DNA of 52,838 bases, from the NCBI GenBank assembly GCA_937961455.1, contig CALGNN010000096.1:1-52838 (forward strand). The letters run 5' to 3'. Made by a program: the position numbers and the translations under genes. Origin of the DNA: an uncultured Saprospiraceae bacterium (GTDB taxonomy: Bacteria; Bacteroidota; Bacteroidia; Chitinophagales; Saprospiraceae). The notes under the pieces are model-generated. The model did not search any database, had not been told where the DNA came from, and was given only the letters and a program-made list of their open reading frames with translations. Positions 7,505 to 17,067 of the stretch are shown here, in pieces; positions within the stretch are counted from its first letter, which is position 1; every line of letters begins with the position of its first letter.

Positions 7505-10390
7505 TCACTCATTACACCCACCAATCTTTGCAGTAAAATCCCCATTCAATTCAACAGTAAATCCATTTTGTAAAATTATTTTTTGACCTGCCTGGAGTAT
7601 TACAGTTCCACCAGTCGGAACCAAACCTGAGGATAAAATTTGATCAGAAGCCTTGTAGGTGCCATCAAGCATTGGAATTTCATCTTTAACCAATTGGCTT
7701 GGACAATCTGGCAAGGCGATATCCAAATAATTGACAGCAGCACATAGTATTACATCCCTTATCAGTGGGTCCGTAATGGTCTCAATGGGAAATCCCAAAT
7801 TTACTACACCAAAGTCAGTCCCCTTATAAGCTACTGCTGCTCCATCTCCTGTCCCTGTTGTATAATTCATAACCACAGAAGAGCCACCTGCTGCACCTAG
7901 ACGGTCTGCATAGTCTGCTAAATAAAAGCCATTTGATCCGTCATCATAACTCCCTCCTATTCCTGCAAAAACACCTATACTGTCCCCTTGAAAATTATAA
8001 CTATTGGAGTCATCTCCAAGATAAACTGCTTTCAAATAATCTTGATAAAAACTCAAAGAAGCATTGGGTGAATCTGAGCGTCCCAAATCCCAACCAATCT
8101 CAGAACCAGACACAATCAATTTTCCTCCTTCGTCCAAAAAATTAATAAGTAAATTTTGTTCTGTAGTATTGAATGTCCGCCTTATGGTCGACTCTTCACC
8201 GATGATCCAATCTAAACCCTCATAATCTATTAATTGAATATCTCCTGAAATTACGGATTCGTTACTTGCACCGTCAAAAGGAATTGAACAACTACTTAAG
8301 CTTCTAGCATGAGGCACCATATAATTATACGCATTCATTCTATCAACAAACATTCTTTGTACAGAACCCAATGCTGCACTCTCTACAACGTTTACACTGC
8401 AAAAACGATCAGACCTATCAAACCCATCTACGATTAATAAAGCAACCTCACTGCCTGCTGCTGGGGTCCTCGCTGCGACTGTCGCAGAAGGAAATGATAT
8501 CCCTCCATCATTGGTAGCTCGTACTTGAAAATAATACGTGGTGCTTGGATCTAAATTATCAAATGTCAAGGAAGTAATGCTAGTCGTAATACCTTCCGAA
8601 AAAGCATAGCCGTGTGTCCCCATGAAAACTTTATAAGCAGTAGCTGCATCCCCCAAAAAACCTCCAAACGGGGGTGCTTTCCATTTTACTGTAATTTGGT
8701 TTTCGGCTGAATTGTATGCCATAACATGATCAGGACTTTCAGGAGAAAAATCCAAAGGGCTTCCATCAACTTCATTAAAATACCTTACGATCCCTTTATA
8801 GATAGAACGCGCTGCTAGATTTCTAAAGTAAGGTTCTTTGAGTGCATTAGCATCTAAGACATTATCATGAAAAGCCAATTCTATCAATGTCCCAGGTAAA
8901 GTACTCAATTCTCGGAGCTCTCCAAAGTTGGCCTCTTTCACACCTCTGTCCAACCAATTCGCATCCCAGCCAGCAGTAATGTCATTAATCAGTTCGGCAT
9001 GAATGTTATCTCGAAGCACATCGCTATTAGGTGTTTCATTACCATTAAACATGTAGGTTTCCGTGCCTCTTGCGACTCCATTGAAAGCATTGGTATGCAG
9101 TGAAACATACACTGCATGATTTTGCTCAGTAGCTGTACCTTTAGCCAATTCCCATTCTGCATAATGAGGCCTGGTTACAACATCATTTTCACAAAATGGA
9201 TAAGATTGAAAATTTGCAAATTGTCTAGCAGATTCATCAAATCTTGATTTATTTGAAACGGGACTTCCACTGTAAGCACAATCTTTTACATCTCCAACTC
9301 CTCCTCCAAAACGCACAGCATCAGCAATGATTGCATGCGTACCTGATGCATCTGTAGTTTCATTAGATAATACTACACTTCCCGAAGTACCTTCATCAAA
9401 GTAAAACTGTCCTAAGTAAACCCATGTTAGACCATGCACTTCTTGATTAATGGAAACTAGGGTTTGACCTCCTGCATGATTCACTTTGTATTGAGTGTCA
9501 ACAGAACGGTTAGTTCCAGCGCGATAAAAAACACTTACCCAATACAAGCCTGATTTTTGAATATTGGGTTTGAAAGTAGCACTTGCAGTTTCAATGTTAT
9601 TACTAGAAGTATATCTATAAGTTCCTCCATTATACCCAGTACTGCCGCTCGTTGTCCAATTTCCAGATTCGACATATGTGGGAGCACCAGCATCATTATC
9701 TACAATGACTTCTTCGGTGTTCATATCTCTTTCCCTAACTGACCATACCCCTGCACCCGCATTGATCAAATATTGCTGTAAATATTGATTTACATTTTCG
9801 ATGCTACCAAAGTCCTCAACCATCCCATTGGTGTTACCCCTTTGTGTTAAATAATCATTTAGACCATTGTTCCATAACCAGCCATGTCCTGGACTAATCC
9901 AAACCGTTTTGTCATTTAATGAACCTAACACATTGTTTTGCCTATTTGTATGATTTGAACTAGGAGTTGTGATGTTGTCTCCTTTATCTGAATTTGTAGC
10001 TGTTGGTAAAGATGGTAAACTAGAATGTTGTTTAGTGAATATATGCTCTAAATCCATGTAATTTCCTTTTTCATAGAGATAGAATATGTCTAAGTCCGTT
10101 TTATCAAATTCGTGAACTGCAGGCAGCCAAGATTCTAGCAATAGCATATATGAGTATTCATCAATAGGATGATGGCTTGTTATAAACACTTGAATAACTT
10201 CTTCTACAATTGATACTTTAGTTATGTGAATAGCATGATCTGTATCAAGATGAGCTGTACAGTTCCCAGATACTAATGCTTGCTCTAATTGTTGCTTAAG
10301 TAAAACATTAAGCTTAGCATTATGCTGCGCATTAATTGTTAAGAATGTACTCCAATAAACTATGAGGGTGAGTAAAAAAGATCTGGACAT
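7505..10390 (-). CDS. Secreted N-acetylmuramoyl-L-alanine amidase (amidase_3) with inserted beta domain and C-terminal 3-coathanger stack
   Basis: This 961-residue protein has a signal peptide (1-21) and a split zinc amidase_3 domain. H169 in SPGHG and E192 in VEDFG lie before an inserted beta-rich domain resembling the golvesin C-terminal domain (about 225-365, with YWVSVFY and the IADAVRFGG end). H432 in SLHTN and the catalytic E504 in LIELAFHDN lie after it. Then come a fibronectin type III domain (about 547-640), an uncharacterised alpha/beta region with a GG-rich loop (about 650-880), and a C-terminal 3-coathanger-stack module (about 900-961) ending in a Gly-Cys tail. It should cleave the amide between MurNAc and stem peptides outside the inner membrane. 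It is convergent with the coiled-coil gene, leaving 22 bp between stops. Confidence 0.85.
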   Translation of the reverse strand: MSRSFLLTLIVYWSTFLTINAQHNAKLNVLLKQQLEQALVSGNCTAHLDTDHAIHITKVSIVEEVIQVFITSHHPIDEYSYMLLLESWLPAVHEFDKTDLDIFYLYEKGNYMDLEHIFTKQHSSLPSLPTATNSDKGDNITTPSSNHTNRQNNVLGSLNDKTVWISPGHGWLWNNGLNDYLTQRGNTNGMVEDFGSIENVNQYLQQYLINAGAGVWSVRERDMNTEEVIVDNDAGAPTYVESGNWTTSGSTGYNGGTYRYTSSNNIETASATFKPNIQKSGLYWVSVFYRAGTNRSVDTQYKVNHAGGQTLVSINQEVHGLTWVYLGQFYFDEGTSGSVVLSNETTDASGTHAIIADAVRFGGGVGDVKDCAYSGSPVSNKSRFDESARQFANFQSYPFCENDVVTRPHYAEWELAKGTATEQNHAVYVSLHTNAFNGVARGTETYMFNGNETPNSDVLRDNIHAELINDITAGWDANWLDRGVKEANFGELRELSTLPGTLIELAFHDNVLDANALKEPYFRNLAARSIYKGIVRYFNEVDGSPLDFSPESPDHVMAYNSAENQITVKWKAPPFGGFLGDAATAYKVFMGTHGYAFSEGITTSITSLTFDNLDPSTTYYFQVRATNDGGISFPSATVAARTPAAGSEVALLIVDGFDRSDRFCSVNVVESAALGSVQRMFVDRMNAYNYMVPHARSLSSCSIPFDGASNESVISGDIQLIDYEGLDWIIGEESTIRRTFNTTEQNLLINFLDEGGKLIVSGSEIGWDLGRSDSPNASLSFYQDYLKAVYLGDDSNSYNFQGDSIGVFAGIGGSYDDGSNGFYLADYADRLGAAGGSSVVMNYTTGTGDGAAVAYKGTDFGVVNLGFPIETITDPLIRDVILCAAVNYLDIALPDCPSQLVKDEIPMLDGTYKASDQILSSGLVPTGGTVILQAGQKIILQNGFTVELNGDFTAKIGGCNE

Positions 10391-10661
10391 GCTAAAAATT
10401 TATGGGTTAAAAATAATCCAGCTTTATACTATACATTTAATATAATGAAAAAGTAGTAGTTGTACTGTGTGCTTTGAATTTCTTAGTACATTCGGTACGA
10501 AGTATTTTTAGAAAATTAATTGAAGTGCTTTTTCCAATATCTGTTTATTTATTCTTCAATATTATCAATTTCTATTTGAGTGATTATTTCAGAAGTGTTT
10601 ATAATAACATTAAAAAATACCTCCGGTGTTGGATAAACTGTTTTAGCTAATAAATATAATT

Positions 10662-12269
10662 ATGAAAGAAAAGAAACTTTGTTCCATTTCTGAACTAGAA
10701 GAAAAAAAGCCCTTAGGCAAACAAGTAAACGGACTTGACTTGGTAGTCATCAAGTATAATGAAAATGTTTCTGTCCTCTATGGCAGATGTCTTCATAGAG
10801 GTGCATTAATGGCAGATGGTTATGTTGATGGCAACAACATCGTTTGTGGCCTGCATAATTGGGATTATAGAATTGATACAGGAGTAAGTGAATACGATAA
10901 TGATGAGGCTTTGTATAAATTTTATTCAAATATTAAAAATGGAGAATTGTATATTGATGAAGACGAAATAAATGATTATTTACAATCCAACCCACAACCA
11001 TTTAAAAGGGATCTCTATTTAGGTCAATATGCTGATACGCATCCAGAAAAAACAGAACCTTACACAGCTTATATTAAAGAACTTTCTCAAAATGGATTAA
11101 GTAATTGGGGGCATCATGGACCTTCGGCATCAATGGGTGTTGATAGAAATACTTTACCTAAATGGGAGCACATTCAATTTCTTCCAGCCCAATTAGCTTC
11201 ACGTCCACTCTTAGATGAAGCATCAGTAAATACTAAAGTTGTTATCGGCGAAAATGCAAAGAAACCTTTGACTCTTGATATCCCTTTGTTTGTATCGGAT
11301 ATGAGTTTTGGATCACTTTCAAAAGAAGCAAAAATTGCACTTTCAATGGGTGCAGAATTATCAGGAACAGGGATTTGCAGTGGTGAAGGAGGAATGTTGC
11401 CAGAAGAGCAAGCTAATAACTCAAGGTACTTTTATGAGCTTGCTTCAGGTAAATTTGGGTTCTCTTGGGAGAAAGTACAAAAAGCACAAGCATTTCATTT
11501 TAAAGGTGGACAGGGAGCAAAAACTGGAACCGGAGGTCACCTTCCAGGAAATAAAGTTACGGAAGAAATTGCAGCTGTCAGAGGTCTTGAAGTAGGTCAA
11601 AGTGCGATATCTCCAGCAGCTTTTCCAGACTTATTTACCGTTGATGATTTTAAAGCAGTTGCCAATCAAGTGAGAGAAAAGACAGGAGGTATTCCAGTTG
11701 GTTTTAAGATTGCTGCAAGTCACATTGAAGCTGATATTGATTTTGCATTAAAAGTTGGTGTTGATTATATCATCCTAGATGGAAGAGGTGGAGGGACTGG
11801 ATCTGCTCCAACTATTTTAAGGGATAACATCAATGTACCTACCATTCCAGCTTTAGCGCGTGCAAGAAAACATTTAGATAAAATAGATCGAAAAGATATT
11901 ACATTAATCATTACTGGTGGTCTCAGGATAGCTGATGATTTTGCGAAAGCTATGATGCTTGGAGCTGATGCAATAGCAGTATCTAATGCTGCATTGCAAG
12001 CGATTGGATGTTTAGGCATGAGAGCATGTAATTCAAATAATTGTCCTGTTGGAATTGCTACTCAGAAAGATCATTTGCGAAAACGACTAATTATTGAATC
12101 ATCTGCTCAGCAACTCCATAATTTCTTTTCGGCAACGAATGATTTAATAAAAGTTGTTGCCAGATCTTGTGGCCATGACGATATTTCAAAATTTAACCAT
12201 AATGATTTATCTACATTCGACTTTGATCTTCACCGACTTACGGGTATTAATTATGCAGGAGTTTCTTAA
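10662..12269 (+). CDS. Rieske-domain fused to FMN-binding glutamate synthase-like domain
   Basis: The 535-residue cytoplasmic protein starts with a Rieske [2Fe-2S] domain (about 1-105; ligands C43-x-H45 and C62-x-x-H65) fused to a GltB-type FMN-binding (alpha/beta)8 domain (about 150-530). The second part keeps GGQGAKTGTGG, LDGRGGGTG and the cysteines C450, C456 and C461 (spacing x5, x4) that bind the [3Fe-4S] cluster in glutamate synthase. The glutaminase (GATase) and the GltB C-terminal domains are absent, so ammonia production from glutamine is unlikely. An oxidoreductase role on a glutamate- or glutamine-like substrate with Rieske-fed electrons is an inference. It stands alone, upstream of a sulfatase, with 271 bp of empty AT-rich DNA before it. 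Confidence 0.85.
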   Translation: MKEKKLCSISELEEKKPLGKQVNGLDLVVIKYNENVSVLYGRCLHRGALMADGYVDGNNIVCGLHNWDYRIDTGVSEYDNDEALYKFYSNIKNGELYIDEDEINDYLQSNPQPFKRDLYLGQYADTHPEKTEPYTAYIKELSQNGLSNWGHHGPSASMGVDRNTLPKWEHIQFLPAQLASRPLLDEASVNTKVVIGENAKKPLTLDIPLFVSDMSFGSLSKEAKIALSMGAELSGTGICSGEGGMLPEEQANNSRYFYELASGKFGFSWEKVQKAQAFHFKGGQGAKTGTGGHLPGNKVTEEIAAVRGLEVGQSAISPAAFPDLFTVDDFKAVANQVREKTGGIPVGFKIAASHIEADIDFALKVGVDYIILDGRGGGTGSAPTILRDNINVPTIPALARARKHLDKIDRKDITLIITGGLRIADDFAKAMMLGADAIAVSNAALQAIGCLGMRACNSNNCPVGIATQKDHLRKRLIIESSAQQLHNFFSATNDLIKVVARSCGHDDISKFNHNDLSTFDFDLHRLTGINYAGVS

Positions 12270-12343
12270 TCACAGAATTGTATTATAGACGATGTTGATA
12301 AGATAGCTCACGTGCTTTGTTGAAATTTTGGTAAAAATAAATT

Positions 12344-13756
12344 ATGAACACAAACAATGGTTTTATTGCATTAGTCCTTTTTGTCACAGTCACATTGTGC
12401 TCTTGCGAAGCAAATTCATCACTGGGAAATGCATCAAATGAAAATCCTCCTAATGTTATCATCATTTTCATGGATGACATGGGTTACGGAGACTTAAGTT
12501 CTTTTGGACACCCTACCATTCAAACTCCACATATTGATCGTTTGGCAAATGAAGGTCAAAAATGGACCAACTTCTATGTGGCAAGTAGTGTCTGTTCTCC
12601 AAGTCGTGGATCATTATTAACTGGAAGATATCCCATTCGAATTGGACTTGCTGGTGAAAAACATAGAGTATTTTTTCCTGAATCATTAGGTGGTTTACCG
12701 ACGAGTGAAATTACCATTGCTGAAATGTTGAAAGAACTAGGATATAAGACAGGTATCATTGGAAAGTGGCATTTAGGGCACTTACAAGAATATCTCCCTA
12801 CCAATCAAGGCTTTGATTATTATTATGGGATTCCATATAGCAATGATATGGATGGTGTAAAATGGGGACTTGAAACATTTTTTGCTGAGCCTGATATTAA
12901 CATGTGGAATGTTCCTCTTATGGAAAATGAAACCATCATAGAGCGCCCTGCAAACCAACATACCATTACCAAAAGGTACACAGATAAAGCTTTGGAATTT
13001 ATTCAAGAAAATCAGAATGATCCCTTCTTTTTATACCTACCACACTCAATGGTACATACACCATTATTTGCTTCTGAAGACTTTTTAGGGACAAGTAAAA
13101 GAGGCTTTTATGGAGATGTAATGTCGGAGGTGGATTTTAATGTGGGACGTATTACATCGAAGTTAGAAAGCCTAGGGATTGATGAAAACACCTTAATCGT
13201 ATTCACATCTGATAATGGTCCTTGGCATCTGATGTTAGAGCATGGAGGTTCAGCGGGATTATTGAAAGACGGCAAAGGAACCACTTGGGAAGGTGGTATG
13301 CGTGTCCCAGGTATATTTTATATGCCAGGCACAGTCACTCCTGGGGTGATCGAAGATATGGGAACGAGTTTGGATTTATTACCAACTATCGCTTCACTAA
13401 CAGGAGCTCCTGTCCCTTCAGATCGAATCATCGATGGTGTAGATTTATCAGCAGTTCTCAAAGATAAAGCAGCCAGTCCAAGAGATCATTTTTTCTATTA
13501 TCGAATGAGAGAAATTTATGCTGTAAGGAATAGAACTTTTAAGGCACATTATATTACGCAAACAGCATACAAAAAGGACAATCAAAGGCGTGTTTTAGAG
13601 CAGCCTCTGTTGTACAACATCCTTCATGATCCAAGCGAAAAATATGATCATGCTGATGATTACCCAGAAGTTTTAGCTGAATTTCAGGTTCTCATTTCTA
13701 ATCACAAGAAAACGGTAAAAGAGCTTCCTTTTGAAATGGATCGCTATCCTGAATAA
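12344..13756 (+). CDS. Lipoprotein sulfatase (arylsulfatase family)
   Basis: This 470-residue enzyme carries a lipoprotein signal with C21 as the probable lipid-modified residue. It has the complete sulfatase signature: metal ligands D44/D45, the formylglycine-forming C84 in CSPSRGSLLTGR, K141 and H143 in GKWHLG, H234, and D290/N291 in SDNGPW. Hydrolysis of sulfate esters from polysaccharide or aromatic substrates is expected, probably at the outer membrane or periplasm. A formylglycine-generating enzyme must come from elsewhere in the genome, since none is in the window. The upstream Rieske-GltS gene lies 74 bp away on the same strand. No T9SS tail is present. Confidence 0.93.
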   Translation: MNTNNGFIALVLFVTVTLCSCEANSSLGNASNENPPNVIIIFMDDMGYGDLSSFGHPTIQTPHIDRLANEGQKWTNFYVASSVCSPSRGSLLTGRYPIRIGLAGEKHRVFFPESLGGLPTSEITIAEMLKELGYKTGIIGKWHLGHLQEYLPTNQGFDYYYGIPYSNDMDGVKWGLETFFAEPDINMWNVPLMENETIIERPANQHTITKRYTDKALEFIQENQNDPFFLYLPHSMVHTPLFASEDFLGTSKRGFYGDVMSEVDFNVGRITSKLESLGIDENTLIVFTSDNGPWHLMLEHGGSAGLLKDGKGTTWEGGMRVPGIFYMPGTVTPGVIEDMGTSLDLLPTIASLTGAPVPSDRIIDGVDLSAVLKDKAASPRDHFFYYRMREIYAVRNRTFKAHYITQTAYKKDNQRRVLEQPLLYNILHDPSEKYDHADDYPEVLAEFQVLISNHKKTVKELPFEMDRYPE

Positions 13757-13774
13757 GTGAACTAGAAACTTATT

Positions 13775-13798
13775 TAATGCTTTGACGGGCAAGCATTA
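13775..13798 (+). other. Perfect stem-loop after the sulfatase gene
   Basis: TAATGCTT (13775-13782) pairs perfectly with AAGCATTA (13791-13798) across an 8-nt loop. It lies 19 nt after the sulfatase stop. No U-tract follows on either strand, so it is not a classical intrinsic terminator, but it may stabilise the 3' end. Confidence 0.5.
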
Positions 13799-13905
13799 CT
13801 GTAGCTCAATACATATTACTTGAAAGCAAACTAAAAAATATCTAAGCTGCAGGCAACGTTTATCTATCTTAGCCTATCATTATTGCGTATACAACAAAAC
13901 GGAAT

Positions 13906-14445
13906 TTGGATATACATAAAATCATAGAAAATTGTATCAAAGGAGATCGTGAAAGTCAAAAACTATTGTTTGAGACTTATGCACCTCGAATGATGACGGT
14001 TTGCCGTCGCTATGCTCGATATGACTTAGAAGCGGATGATTTTATGCAAGAAGGTTTCATTAAGATTTTTAAGAATCTTCATCAATTCAAAAAAGAAGGT
14101 TCATTCGAAGGATGGATTAGAAGAATTATGGTTAATACAGCGCTTCAAAAAATGAAGAAGAAAAGCTTCAAAAATGAAGATTTGGGAATTGATCCTATTT
14201 ACCATCAAGTCGCCGTAAGTCCTATGGCATTGAGTAATTTATCTGAAGAAGAAATATTAAAGATTATTGATTTACTCCCCGATGGCTACAAAATGGTTTT
14301 CAATCTAAGCGCAATTGAAGGATATAATCACAAGGAAATCAGTGACTTATTAGGAATCACTGAAAGTACAAGTCGATCACAATTAGCAAAAGCCCGAAAA
14401 TGGCTACAAAAACGAATATTGACGATTCAACGGATTGCAGTATGA
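13906..14445 (+). CDS. ECF-type RNA polymerase sigma factor
   Basis: The 179-residue protein has sigma-70 region 2 (about 15-85, with DLEADDFMQEGFIKIF and the GSFEGWIRRIMVN stretch) and region 4 (about 120-170, helix-turn-helix YNHKEISDLLGITESTSRSQLAKAR), with no region 3, as in extracytoplasmic-function sigma factors. The start is a TTG at 13906; no in-frame ATG precedes it. Its stop overlaps the next ATG by 4 nt. The neighbours encode envelope proteins, so it probably directs an envelope-related regulon in response to a signal relayed by the downstream barrel protein. A classical anti-sigma gene is absent. Confidence 0.92.
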   Translation: MDIHKIIENCIKGDRESQKLLFETYAPRMMTVCRRYARYDLEADDFMQEGFIKIFKNLHQFKKEGSFEGWIRRIMVNTALQKMKKKSFKNEDLGIDPIYHQVAVSPMALSNLSEEEILKIIDLLPDGYKMVFNLSAIEGYNHKEISDLLGITESTSRSQLAKARKWLQKRILTIQRIAV

Positions 14446-15887
14446 AAGAAAAAATACAATTTGACAAAAACATAGCTGATAGACTTAATAACTATGAATC
14501 AGCAGTTAATCCACAAATGTGGGATAGAATTAATCAAGGCTTAGATGAAAGTCCAAAGAGGGCTTTTCCTTTTTGGTTGTTTTTTGGTGTAATTACTTTT
14601 GTAAGTCTTGCTAGTGTAACTACTTATTACTATTTACAAAGTGATGAAAGTATTATTACAGAAAGTCTCATCATAGAAAATACGAATGCGAAAATAGATG
14701 TTGTCAAAACTGCTTCATCTCAAAATATAGCTGAAAAGAAGAACACAAACCAGCTAGCTACAAATCAAAAAGAAGCTAAGCCTATTTCAGGAGTTACTAA
14801 TACCGATATACAAGCTGAGGAATTATTTATCGACGCTAAAGAAATTTTACCATCTGGATCAATACATGTTTCTAATATTAAGCACAAAGAAATTAAGAAA
14901 GAAACCAAGGATCAGAATACCTATACAAGATCAACTACTGCCCTTCAAACAAATACGACTCCTACTCATAGAGAATTTAATACATCTGGCAACTTGATTC
15001 AAAAACAAACATCGAAAGCCACATCTTCTTTAATTATGCAAGTTGAGGATTCAGGTATTTCAATGACGAGTCTCAATACTTTAGATCTGCCATTTAAGCT
15101 TCAATGGAAACCACCTTTCAAAAATCCTGAACCAAGTGGATGTTATGATTTTGGCAAAAATAACTCCTTCAGGTACTTATTGGATCTATACATAGCCCCA
15201 CAATATTCTTTTAAAAGTTTAGAAGACCCAAGTGGAACGATGGCAAGTCATATCGCAAGTAGAGACACTACTGAAAAGAGTCTACTAGCATATACTGTAG
15301 GTGGAAGAGCTTCAATTGCCATGAGCAATGGTCTTGCATTGAGAGCAGGCTTGTCTTATACAGAAATCCAAGAGCGTTTTGATCTCGATATTGCAAATGA
15401 AATGAAGACCATAATTGAGATTGATGTTATCACAAATGGCATGGGAGATACAACAAGGATAGACACTACCACCTTCATTCAGACAGGAACAAGAAAAATT
15501 AGAAGATTTAATTACTTGAGAAGTTTTGACGTTCCAGTGATGCTTGGTTATAGTTTTGATGTAGGCAACATAGCTTTAGAATTTAATGCAGGTGCAATAT
15601 TTAATATACATTTTAGAAGCAGAGGTACGTTCCTCTCTCCTTTTATTCCAGGACAAATTGCTTCTTATACGAAAGGTGATCCAGAATACATAGATGTATA
15701 TAAATCCAACATTGGAATAAGTTATTATGGCAGTGCTGCAGTAAGTATTCCCATAAATCCAAAGTTTGATTTCTTAATTGAACCTCATGTAAGATATACG
15801 CCAAAAAGCATAACGACTGCAACTTATGCGGTAGATCAAAAGCATTTATTAACTGGAGCTGCATTTGTTTTAAGATATAAATTATAA
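14442..15887 (+). CDS. Single-span membrane protein fused to C-terminal outer-membrane beta-barrel-like domain
   Basis: The start chosen is ATG at 14442, overlapping the sigma stop as ATGA; an upstream GTG/ATG-like start 42 nt earlier would only add residues inside the sigma gene. The 481-residue product has a 41-residue N-terminal cytoplasmic segment with a NPQMWDRI-type motif that is common in Bacteroidota ECF operons, a transmembrane helix (about 42-64), a Thr/Ser/Asn-rich linker (to about 235), and a C-terminal outer-membrane beta-barrel-like domain (about 245-481, with paired aromatic strands ending VLRYKL). The N-terminal segment could hold the sigma factor. How an inner-membrane helix and a barrel are accommodated in one chain is not clear. 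Confidence 0.8.
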   Translation: MKEKIQFDKNIADRLNNYESAVNPQMWDRINQGLDESPKRAFPFWLFFGVITFVSLASVTTYYYLQSDESIITESLIIENTNAKIDVVKTASSQNIAEKKNTNQLATNQKEAKPISGVTNTDIQAEELFIDAKEILPSGSIHVSNIKHKEIKKETKDQNTYTRSTTALQTNTTPTHREFNTSGNLIQKQTSKATSSLIMQVEDSGISMTSLNTLDLPFKLQWKPPFKNPEPSGCYDFGKNNSFRYLLDLYIAPQYSFKSLEDPSGTMASHIASRDTTEKSLLAYTVGGRASIAMSNGLALRAGLSYTEIQERFDLDIANEMKTIIEIDVITNGMGDTTRIDTTTFIQTGTRKIRRFNYLRSFDVPVMLGYSFDVGNIALEFNAGAIFNIHFRSRGTFLSPFIPGQIASYTKGDPEYIDVYKSNIGISYYGSAAVSIPINPKFDFLIEPHVRYTPKSITTATYAVDQKHLLTGAAFVLRYKL

Positions 15888-15970
15888 GTAGGCAACGAAT
15901 TGAACTTTGCCCTAATCTAGATAGTGAAATGAATAATATTAATAAATATAAAAGTGTAAAATTGAAGAGT

Positions 15971-16969
15971 ATGAATACGATCAAAAAAATGACGGTTATG
16001 GTTTTGATCGGAATTATAGCAACTACGTATGCCTGTAATAGAGAAGGCTACGACATATTCGAAATTACCAATGTCGAGGAAATAGTGACGTCTTCAGAAA
16101 TTAAAAGTTTCTTTGAAGACTTACCAGATCCTGGTCATATTATTGAAGCTACGACATCATCGGAAGTGTCTGTAACTTGCAATTCTGAAAGAGGGGTAAT
16201 TTATACTTTTCCTGCTGGTCAATATGTTTTAGCAAATGGAGACCCTTATGTAGGTGAAGTGAATATTAAGATTACTGAGTTATTAACAAGGTCAGAAATG
16301 TTTCTTTATGGACGAGCTACGATCTCAGACGGAAAGATCATAGAATCAGATGGAGAATTTTTGGTGGATGTAAGATCTACACCTGGTGATGAAGAATTAT
16401 TCTTAGCAACAGGAGCAGTATTAAACATAAAAATTCCGAATAGCAACCCAGACAATGACATGGAGCTTTTTAGAGGCCAAGGTCAAGAAGAAGATTTTAC
16501 TTGGATTCCTCAAGGTCAAGATCCAAATGGTTGGAACAATGTACAATTTAGTGAATGGGGAACACAGGATTCTACTGGTTGGGATTTTGGCTATGAATGC
16601 TTCAGTGAAAACCTACAATGGATCAACGTTGACAAATTTTATGAAGAATTTGATGAAAGTGAATTGACGAAAGTATGCATTGAATTACCCGAAGAGTATA
16701 CAAATACAAACACCTCAGTATTTATGGTTTTTGATGACTACGATAGTTTCTTAAACATGTGGGGTGATCCTGATTCAAAGCAATTTTGTGAACCATACAG
16801 TGCAACACCAATTGGTTTCAATATTACTTTTGTATCAATAAGCAAACTAACAAGTGACACTTATTATCTCGGCACAGCCAGCTCTGTTATAACAGAAGAT
16901 CATTTAGAATTCATTACACCGGTCGAAATGAGTTTTGATGATATTAAAGCCTTTATTGACGGCTTGTAA
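15971..16969 (+). CDS. ECF-operon lipoprotein with beta-sandwich-like domain, function unknown
   Basis: The start at 15971 gives a compact signal sequence (MNTIKKMTVMVLIGI) ending at C22; an in-frame ATG at 15929 would add 14 polar residues. C22 is preceded by TYA, an imperfect lipobox. The mature 300-residue protein has a region (about 60-155) reading PAGQYVLANGDPYVGEV followed by ITELLTRSEMFLYGR, a pattern that recurs in Bacteroidota surface lipoproteins and somewhat resembles ZU5-like beta folds. The C-terminal half is Asp/Glu/aromatic rich without a recognised domain. It is the third gene of the ECF sigma operon, ending before a strong terminator. The role is unknown, perhaps a sensor or cargo of that system. 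Confidence 0.72.
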   Translation: MNTIKKMTVMVLIGIIATTYACNREGYDIFEITNVEEIVTSSEIKSFFEDLPDPGHIIEATTSSEVSVTCNSERGVIYTFPAGQYVLANGDPYVGEVNIKITELLTRSEMFLYGRATISDGKIIESDGEFLVDVRSTPGDEELFLATGAVLNIKIPNSNPDNDMELFRGQGQEEDFTWIPQGQDPNGWNNVQFSEWGTQDSTGWDFGYECFSENLQWINVDKFYEEFDESELTKVCIELPEEYTNTNTSVFMVFDDYDSFLNMWGDPDSKQFCEPYSATPIGFNITFVSISKLTSDTYYLGTASSVITEDHLEFITPVEMSFDDIKAFIDGL

Positions 16970-17025
16970 ATAAGAAAATTAGAGATTATAGATTGGCTAT
17001 AATTCCGTTTTTATTATACGACCGT

Positions 17026-17058
17026 AGCCTGTGTACTTTATAGACACAGGCTTTTTTT
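17026..17058 (+). terminator. Intrinsic terminator of the ECF operon
   Basis: AGCCTGTGT (17026-17034) pairs perfectly with ACACAGGCT (17044-17052) across a 9-nt loop and is followed by a run of seven T. It lies 57 nt after the lipoprotein stop and just before the end of the leftward membrane protein gene. The opposite strand has no T-run after the stem, so it acts on rightward transcripts. Confidence 0.93.
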
Positions 17059-17067
17059 ATTTAAAAA

